Shown one piece after another: positions 58,324-64,000 of a stretch of 64,000 nucleotides of DNA. This DNA is from Streptomyces sp. RerS4 (lineage in GTDB: Bacteria; Actinomycetota; Actinomycetes; Streptomycetales; Streptomycetaceae): NCBI RefSeq assembly GCF_023515955.1, contig NZ_CP097322.1:3123501-3187500 (forward strand), read 5' to 3'. Position numbers and translations under genes: made by a program. Under the pieces are notes generated by a model, which worked only from the letters and a program-made list of their open reading frames with translations, was not told where the DNA came from and searched no databases. How positions within the stretch are numbered: position 1 is the stretch's first letter; each line of letters starts with the position of its first letter.

Positions 58324-59370
58324 ATGGACAGGGCCGCGGGGAGCGCCGTTTCGACCGACAGGGCACGGACGACCGTCACCGTGCACCACGTACGGGCCGT
58401 CCTCGCGGGCGTGCGGCGCGCCGGCGTCGATCCGGTGCCGCTGCTCCAAGAGGCGCAGATCCCGCCGCTGTTGCTCGGCGACGACCGGGCGCGCGTCACC
58501 CCGGCGCAGTTCGCGCGGCTGTTCCGGGCCCTGTACCGCACGACGCGCGACGAGTTCCTCGGCCTGTCGGCGCAGCCCAGCCGGCCGGGAACCTTCGCGA
58601 TGATGTGCCACGCCTCGCTCGGCTGCCGGGACCTGCGGGCGGCGACCGAGCGGGCCGCCGTCTTCTACGGGCTGTTCCCGGGCGGGCCGGAGTTGACGCT
58701 CGAAGTGGACGGCGCCGAGGCGCGGTTCACCGTCCGCAACGCCTTCGACGGGGACGAGGAACGGTTCCTCAGCGAGTGCGTGCTCGCGATCTGGCACCGG
58801 CTGAGCAGTTGGCTGATCGGCCGGCGCGTCCCGCTCTCCCACACCGCCTTCGCCTACCCCGCGCCGCCGCACGCGGACGAGTACGCGACGCTGTTCGACT
58901 GTCCGGTGCGGTTCGGCGCCGACCGCACGGGCGCGGTCTTCGACGCGCGCTGCCTGACCGCGCCGCTCGTACGGGACGAGGCCGCGCTCGACGCGCTGCT
59001 GCGCCGGGCCCCGTTCGACCTGCTGGCCCGCCCCGCGTACGGGACCACGGTCGCCGAGCAGGTACGCCGCACCCTGACGCACGGGCTGCGGGACGCGCCG
59101 CGGCTGCCGGAGCTGGGGGAGGTGGCGGCCCGGCTGGCGGTGTCGCCGGCGACGTTGCGGCGCCGGCTCCAGGGGGAGGGCACCTCCTTCCAGCGCCTGA
59201 AGGACCAGGTGCGGCGGGACGCGGCCATCGCGGGCCTCGCGGAGGGCCGGGAGCCGATCGCGGAACTCGCCACCCGGCTCGGCTTCTCGGAGGACACCGC
59301 CTTCCACCGGGCGTTCCGCCGCTGGACGGGGACGACGCCGGGGGCGTACCGGATCGCTTCGGGGGCGTAG
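58324..59370 (+). CDS. AraC-family transcriptional regulator
   Basis: A 348-residue regulator with the arabinose-binding/OruR-like N-terminal domain (VHHVRAVLAGVRRAGVDPVP, YPAPPHADEYATLFDCPVRF) and a C-terminal AraC double HTH (PRLPELGEVAARLAVSPATL, RRRLQGEGTSFQRLKDQVRR, IAELATRLGFSEDTAFHRAF). Relatives control lipid and amino-acid use; this one is divergent from the acyl-CoA synthetase and precedes a lipase, so fatty-acid or ester signals are plausible. The ATG at 58324 is 116 nt from the divergent ATG. Confidence 0.9.
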   Translation: MDRAAGSAVSTDRARTTVTVHHVRAVLAGVRRAGVDPVPLLQEAQIPPLLLGDDRARVTPAQFARLFRALYRTTRDEFLGLSAQPSRPGTFAMMCHASLGCRDLRAATERAAVFYGLFPGGPELTLEVDGAEARFTVRNAFDGDEERFLSECVLAIWHRLSSWLIGRRVPLSHTAFAYPAPPHADEYATLFDCPVRFGADRTGAVFDARCLTAPLVRDEAALDALLRRAPFDLLARPAYGTTVAEQVRRTLTHGLRDAPRLPELGEVAARLAVSPATLRRRLQGEGTSFQRLKDQVRRDAAIAGLAEGREPIAELATRLGFSEDTAFHRAFRRWTGTTPGAYRIASGA

Positions 59371-59538
59371 GGGGGCGTTGGCGGCGCGGCGGGCGGTGTG
59401 GGGATTCGGGGTCAGGAAAGGTGAGCGGTCCGGTCAGGCACATGCCGACCGGTCGGTCACTACCTTCTCCTCACCACCCCTTCTCCTCACACCCCTTCTC
59501 CTCACCACCCCCACACCGGACCCTTGGGAGAGCCGCCC

Positions 59539-60717
59539 ATGCGCATCCGAAGCACCGCCACCGCCACCGCCACCGCCCTGGCCGCCGTCGCCACCCTGGC
59601 CGTCTCGGCCGGCATCCCCGCGGAGGCCGCGGAACGGGCCACCACCCGCCCCGGCGACATCGTCTCCAGCGTCCCCTCCGCCTTCCACCCGCTGCCCGGA
59701 CAGCCCACCAACACCAAGGCCTGGAAGGTCCACTACCGCTCCACCACCGCCGACGGCGCCCCCAACGTGGTCTCCGGGACGGTCATCGTCCCGCAGGACG
59801 GCCGCACCGGGCCGCGCCCGCTGATCACCTACGCCGTGGGCACCGTGGGCCTGGGCGACTCCTGCGCGCCGAGCGCCAACCTCCCGTACGGCACCGCCAT
59901 GGAGGCCAACCTCATCCAGCAGTACACGCTGCGTGGTTGGGCCGTGGTGGTCACCGACTACGAGGGCCTCGGCACCCCGGGCACGCACACCTACACCGTC
60001 GGCCCCTCGGCCGGCCACGCGATGCTCGACGCCGCCCGCGCCGCCGTACGGCTGCCCGGGGCGGGGCTCTCGCCGGACAGCCCGGTCGGGATCATCGGGT
60101 ACTCGCAGGGCGGCCAGGCGAGCAGTTGGGCCGCCGAGCTGCAGGGCTCGTACGCACCGGAGTTGAAGGTGAAGGGCACGGCGACGGGCGGTGTCCCGGC
60201 CGACCTGCTGAAGGTGGCCGCCTCCAACGACGGCTCCTTCGGCTCGGGGCTGATCTTCATGGCCGCCGCCGGGCAGGACGCGGCCTTCCCCGAGCTGAAG
60301 CTCGACTCCTACCTGAATCCGGCGGGTCGCGCCCTGGTCTCGGGGATGAAGGAGCACTGCGTCGCCATCGACGCGATCGCCGGCTCCTTCAAGCGGATCT
60401 CCGACCTGACGACGCGCGACCCGCTCGCGCAGCCGGACTGGCGGGCCCGCCTGAACCAGAGCCGGCTGGGCCGGACGGCGCCGGCGGCGCCCGTACTCCA
60501 GTACCACGCGCTGGCGGACGAGCTGATCCCGTACGCGGTGGGCCGGCAATTGCGCTCCGAGTGGTGCGCGAAGGGCGCGGACGTCCAGTTCGACACGATC
60601 TGGCTCGGTGAGCACGTCAGCGGTGTCATCACGCACTCCCCGGCCGTCGGCGCCTGGATGGCGGACCGCTTCGCCGACCGCCCCTCGCGCCCCGACTGCC
60701 AGGGGGTGTCCGACTAG
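59539..60717 (+). CDS. secreted lipase (LIP family alpha/beta hydrolase)
   Basis: A 392-residue exported hydrolase. Signal about residues 1-31 (ATALAAVATLAVSAGIPAEA). The nucleophile elbow is IIGYSQGGQASSWA; VVVTDYEGLGTPG-like and YHALADELIPYAVG (with the acid Asp) and LGEHVSGVITHSPA (with the His) complete the triad, following the layout of secretory LIP lipases. It hydrolyses extracellular esters or triglycerides. ATG at 59539 is used because it begins the signal. It lies downstream of the AraC gene and ends exactly where the MITE-like repeat begins. Confidence 0.9.
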   Translation: MRIRSTATATATALAAVATLAVSAGIPAEAAERATTRPGDIVSSVPSAFHPLPGQPTNTKAWKVHYRSTTADGAPNVVSGTVIVPQDGRTGPRPLITYAVGTVGLGDSCAPSANLPYGTAMEANLIQQYTLRGWAVVVTDYEGLGTPGTHTYTVGPSAGHAMLDAARAAVRLPGAGLSPDSPVGIIGYSQGGQASSWAAELQGSYAPELKVKGTATGGVPADLLKVAASNDGSFGSGLIFMAAAGQDAAFPELKLDSYLNPAGRALVSGMKEHCVAIDAIAGSFKRISDLTTRDPLAQPDWRARLNQSRLGRTAPAAPVLQYHALADELIPYAVGRQLRSEWCAKGADVQFDTIWLGEHVSGVITHSPAVGAWMADRFADRPSRPDCQGVSD

Positions 60718-60720
60718 GTC

Positions 60721-60872
60721 GTGTCTTGTGGATCATGCCGGATTAGCGAGCGGCGTCCGGGGCCGTGCGTCGCAAGGCGGAGGAGGGAGCCACTGCGGAG
60801 CATTGGCGACCGACGACAACGCGGCGAGGCGCGGCACCGGGCGTCGCGAGCCCGGCATGATCCACAAGTCAC
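60721..60872. mobile_element. 152-bp MITE-like repeat with terminal inverted repeats
   Basis: Terminal arms 60721-60741 and 60852-60872 (21 bp) match as an inverted repeat at 20 positions (core TTGTGGATCATGCCGG), and similarity continues a few bases outward. The inside is GC-rich with no frame. I recall very similar short repeats flanking genes in many streptomycetes; they carry no transposase and would be moved by one in trans. It fills nearly all the space between the lipase stop and the hydrolase stop and may act as a terminator for both. Confidence 0.8.
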
Positions 60873-60889
60873 GGCCCAGGTCGCGCCGT

Positions 60890-62553
60890 TCACCCGCCGG
60901 ACGGGCAGGAGCGGGTTCCGTGGGGGAGGCGGCCGTCGAGGAGGAAGCCGTCCACGTAGCCGCTGACGCAGCGGGAGGCGGTGTAGCCGGTGTGACCCTC
61001 GCCCTTGTGGTCGATGATCACGGCCGAGCCGAGCCGGCGGGCCGTCTCCTCCGTCCACTCGTACGGGGTCGCCGGGTCGCCGCGCGTGCCGACGAGCAGC
61101 ACGCGCGGGGCGCCCGGGTGGTCGATCCGGCGGATGAAGTCGGTGCCGGCGGGGCGGCCGTAGCAGGCCAGTACGGTCAGCAGCTGGTACGGGCCGAAGA
61201 TCCGCGACGCGGCGAGGAACTCGGGTCGCAGGGCCCGCAGTTCCCGCTCCACGGCCTCGGGGCTCGCCTTGTCGTTGCTCCGGTCCGGGTCGTCGGCGCA
61301 GTTCACGGCGGCGAGCGCGGCTGCGGCGTTGTCGGGGGGCACCGCGTCGGGGCCGCCGCCGTCCTCGTCTTCGTCGTCGTCGGGCGGCGGTTCGTCGGGG
61401 CTGCCGAGCTGGAGCAGGCCGAGCGGGTCGCCCCGGTGTTCGGCGGCGGCGAGGGCGTCCGCGAGCCGGGGCCACTCGGTCTCGGAGTACAGGGCCTGGG
61501 CGATGGCGGCGGTGGCGTCGCGCCCGGTGAAGTACGAGCCGTCCTGCCCGATGAGCGGCGCCCGGTCGAGCCGCTCCACCAGGGCGTCGACCTCCTCCTT
61601 GGCGGTACGGGTGTTCGTGCCGTAGACGCAGCCGGGCCGGTGGGCGCACCAGACGAGGAAGTTGTCGAGGGCGCGCTGTTGGCCGCGCGCGGAGACGAGG
61701 GCCTGCTCGGCGAGCGGCTCGGAGAGGGTGTCGACCCCGTCGAGGACCATGCGGCCGGTGCTCTTCGGGAACAGCGCGGCGTACGCGGCGCCCAGGCGGG
61801 TGCCGTAGGAGAAGCCGAGGTAGGCGAGCTTGCGGTCGTCGCGCCGGTTCAGGACGCGGCGTATGACGTCCATGTCGCGGGCGACGTGGACGGTGCCGAC
61901 GTACGGGAGGACGGGCCCGGAGTACCGCGCGCAGCGGGCGGCGTGCGCGCGCAGGGCGGCCAGCTCGCCGGCGGCGTCGTCGGTGACGGGCCCGTCGTCG
62001 GAGTCCGCGCCGCCCGACTCGGGCCCGCCGGCGCCGCAGGATATGCCGTCGCTGTGGCCGACGCCACGGGGGTCGAAACCGATGAGGTCGTAGCGTTCGC
62101 CGAGCGTCGCGAAGGTCGTGGCGTTGGCCGCGAGGAGGGCGATCCCGGAGGCGCCGGGGCCGCCGAAGTTCAGCAGGAGCGGGCCGAGGCGGCGGTGCGC
62201 GGGGCCGGTCGCCGGTATGCGGGCGAGGGCGACGTGCGTGGTGCCCCTGGCGGGGTCGGCGTGGTCGAGGGGGACGGTCAACGTCGCGCACCGCATCCCC
62301 TCGGGGACGCGCGGCTCGGGGCAGTCCCCCCAGCGCGGGCGCTGGTCGTGGAAGCGCGCGAGGGGGTCGCCGGGGGCGGGGGCGGAGGCGGCGGCCTGGG
62401 CGGATGCGGCGGACGGAGCCGGGGCGCGGGCGGCCGAGGCGGCCGGGGGCGGGCCGCCGGGGTCGGGGCGAAGCCGGCCAGGAGCAGCGCGCAGGTGGCG
62501 GCCAGGGTGCGCGTACGGGGCCGGCCGGCGAGGCGGCGGCGGGAACGGTGCAC
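60890..62553 (-). CDS. TAP-like secreted alpha/beta hydrolase, apparent frameshift near N-terminus
   Basis: About 555 residues if joined. A GTG at 62553 starts a good signal peptide (VHRSRRRLAGRPRTRTLAAT, then CALLLAGFAPTP), but the body lies in another frame (PDPGGPPPAASAARAPAP onwards). One missing base near 62465-62478 would link them. The body has LLNFGGPGASGIALLA (oxyanion region), DLIGFDPRGVGHSDG, the nucleophile LGFSYGTRLGAAYA, an Asp-rich insert (DEPPPDDDEDEDGG), and a TAP-like C-terminal domain with LVGTRGDPATPYEWT and HKGEGHTGY. This is the tripeptidyl-aminopeptidase/SlpD-E type. An ATG at 62602 keeps one frame but gives no signal. Confidence 0.8.
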
Positions 62554-62643
62554 GGCACCTCCTCGTGCCTCGCGCGGCCCCCCGGACCAGTGAGCCCACC
62601 ATAAGCGGGCCCCGCCGCCGGCGCCGCTCGAACGCCGCGCCCC

Positions 62644-64000
62644 TCACACCCGGCGGTACAGCTCCTCGATCCGCTCCGCGTGGTCCGCGACGATGGCCGC
62701 GCGGCGCAGCTTGAGGGAGGGCGTCAGGTGGCCCCGCGCCTCGGTGAAGTCGCCCGGCAGGACGGCGAAGCGGCGGATGGACTCGGGGCGCGAGACCAGC
62801 TTGTTCGCCTCGTCGACCGCCCGCTGGAGCTCCTCCAGCAGCTCGGGGTCCGTGACCAGCTCGCGGCGCGGGACGCCCTGCTTGCGGTGCATCTGGCGCC
62901 AGTGGTCGAGCCCGTCGGGCTCCAGGGTGATGAGGGCGGCGACGTAGGGCCGGTTGTCCCCGACGACCAGGCACTGGCCGACCAGGGGGTGGGCGCGCAG
63001 CCAGTCCTCCAGGGGCGCGGGGGCGACGTTCTTGCCGACGGAGGTGATGATCAGGTCCTTCTTGCGGCCGGTGATGGTGAGGTACCCGTCGGCGTCGAGT
63101 TCGCCGATGTCCCCGGTGGCCAGCCAGTCGCCGCCGGGGTGCGCGCCGACGTTCCAGTACCCGGCGAAGACGTGCGCCCCGCGCAGCAGGACCTCCCCGT
63201 CGTCGGCGATGCGTACCGCCGTGCCGGGCAGGGGCCAGCCGACGGTGCCGAGGCGGGGGCGCTGCGGCGGGGTGACGGTCGAGGCGGCGGTCGTCTCGGT
63301 GAGCCCGTAGCCCTCGAAGACCTCGATCCCGGCGCCGGTGTAGAAGGCGGCGAGCCGCCGGCCGAGGGGGGAGCCGCCGCACAGGACGTAGCGGACGTGT
63401 CCGCCGAGCGCGGCGCGGATGCGGCGGTAGACGAGCGGGTCGTACAGGGCGCGGGCGGCTCGCAGGCCGAGGCCGGGGGTCTTGCCCTCGGCGGTCTCGC
63501 CGATGCTGCGGGCGATGCGGGCGGCCCGGTCGAAGGAGGCGGCGCGGCCCATCCTCTCGGCGGTGGCGCGGGCGGTGTTGTAGACCTTCTCCAGCACGTA
63601 GGGGATGGCGAGGAGGAAGGTGGGGCGGAAGCCGGCCAGGTCGGCGAGGAGGTCCTCCGTCGTGATGCTGGGCGCGTGCCCGAGTCGGACGCGGGCCCGC
63701 AGGCAGCCGACGGCGACCATCCGCCCGAAGACGTGCGACAGCGGCAGGAAGAGCAGGGTGGAGGCCGGCTCCTCGCTGACGGAGGTGAAGACGGGGTAGA
63801 GGAGCGCCACCGCGTTGTCGACCTCGGCGAAGAAGTTCGCGTGGGTGATCACGCAGCCCTTCGGCTGTCCGGTGGTGCCGGAGGTGTAGACGAGGGTGGC
63901 GACGGAGTCCGGCGTACGGGCGGCCAGGCGGGCGTGCACGACGGCGTCGGGCAGGTGTTCCCCGGCCTTGACGAGCCGGGCGATGGCTCCGGTGTCGAAT
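62644..64000 (-). CDS. long-chain acyl-CoA synthetase, 5' end outside window
   Basis: The C-terminal 450 residues or so of a second AMP-dependent fatty-acid ligase; the frame is still open at 64000, so the start is missing. Motifs: LVYTSGTTGQPKGCVITHAN, FEGYGLTETTAASTV, WLATGDIGELDADG, TITGRKKDLIITSVGKNVAP. It lacks the Ala/Arg/Asp insertion of the first synthetase and differs over its whole length (for example PYVLEKVYNTARATAERMGR), so the two are old paralogues. The TAP-like hydrolase follows 90 nt downstream in the same direction. Confidence 0.92.
   Translation of the reverse strand, partial: FDTGAIARLVKAGEHLPDAVVHARLAARTPDSVATLVYTSGTTGQPKGCVITHANFFAEVDNAVALLYPVFTSVSEEPASTLLFLPLSHVFGRMVAVGCLRARVRLGHAPSITTEDLLADLAGFRPTFLLAIPYVLEKVYNTARATAERMGRAASFDRAARIARSIGETAEGKTPGLGLRAARALYDPLVYRRIRAALGGHVRYVLCGGSPLGRRLAAFYTGAGIEVFEGYGLTETTAASTVTPPQRPRLGTVGWPLPGTAVRIADDGEVLLRGAHVFAGYWNVGAHPGGDWLATGDIGELDADGYLTITGRKKDLIITSVGKNVAPAPLEDWLRAHPLVGQCLVVGDNRPYVAALITLEPDGLDHWRQMHRKQGVPRRELVTDPELLEELQRAVDEANKLVSRPESIRRFAVLPGDFTEARGHLTPSLKLRRAAIVADHAERIEELYRRV

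Noticed and set aside
56372-64000. Biosynthetic gene cluster because of two acyl-CoA synthetases and a P450 in the window
   Set aside because: No PKS, NRPS, terpene or RiPP core gene; the P450 is 50 kb away. Lipid degradation or scavenging is the simpler reading.

Overview
This is high-GC actinobacterial DNA and almost certainly a Streptomyces chromosome segment. It has GC-rich third codon positions, GTG and TTG starts, many 4-nt ATGA/GTGA gene overlaps, chaplins and rodlins (aerial-hypha sheath proteins), an HrdD-type sigma factor behind a sigma-R-type promoter, an XRE/DUF5753 regulator followed by a DUF397 gene, and a 152-bp MITE-like repeat. No phage, transposase, CRISPR array or antibiotic gene cluster is visible.

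Layout. 0-11 kb: housekeeping and accessory genes (mtnP, a CpaB/RcpC-like protein, mscL), a decayed nitrate locus (2.5-3.5 kb), ltrA, a cytochrome P450, small secreted proteins and a PAS-GAF-SpoIIE-ATPase regulator. 11-26 kb: a cell-surface polysaccharide region. A leftward, mostly overlapping series carries two GT4 glycosyltransferases, an initiating sugar-phosphate transferase (frameshifted), an O-antigen-ligase-like protein, a MurJ-like flippase, a polysaccharide deacetylase, a Wzz-like protein and a GNAT-fold protein. It faces a secreted GH26-type glycosidase, and an ATP-grasp/FAD-oxidoreductase pair lies beyond. 26-32 kb: a hydrophobic-sheath locus with a DUF3344 protein, three short chaplins, one long chaplin, two rodlins and two unclassified secreted proteins, separated by strong hairpins. 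32-45 kb: VKOR, DUF6227, 1-phosphofructokinase, a DHA2 exporter with a divergent WYL regulator, hrdD, a DODA-type dioxygenase, a second DHA2 exporter with its TetR regulator, a secreted M6-like protease, a RidA protein and tRNA-Arg(CCU). 45-64 kb: a polytopic membrane protein, a D,D-carboxypeptidase with a very long repeat-rich N-terminus, GPP34, XRE/DUF397, an aminotransferase, a barstar-family protein, two acyl-CoA synthetases, an AraC regulator, a lipase and a TAP-like hydrolase.

How it fits together. The 14-32 kb stretch can be read as one surface-building region: polysaccharide synthesis, flipping, polymerisation and trimming beside the proteins that coat aerial hyphae. Both rodlins have matching sigma-BldN-like promoter elements. 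Candidate operators lie at both exporter/regulator pairs.

Caution on reading frames. At least five apparent 1-nt indels in G/C-rich DNA and two in-frame stops break otherwise good genes (ATP-grasp protein, sugar transferase, long chaplin, TAP-like hydrolase, nitrate remnants). Some of these may be sequencing errors rather than biology. All family names come from recognising the sequence by eye; no database search was run.
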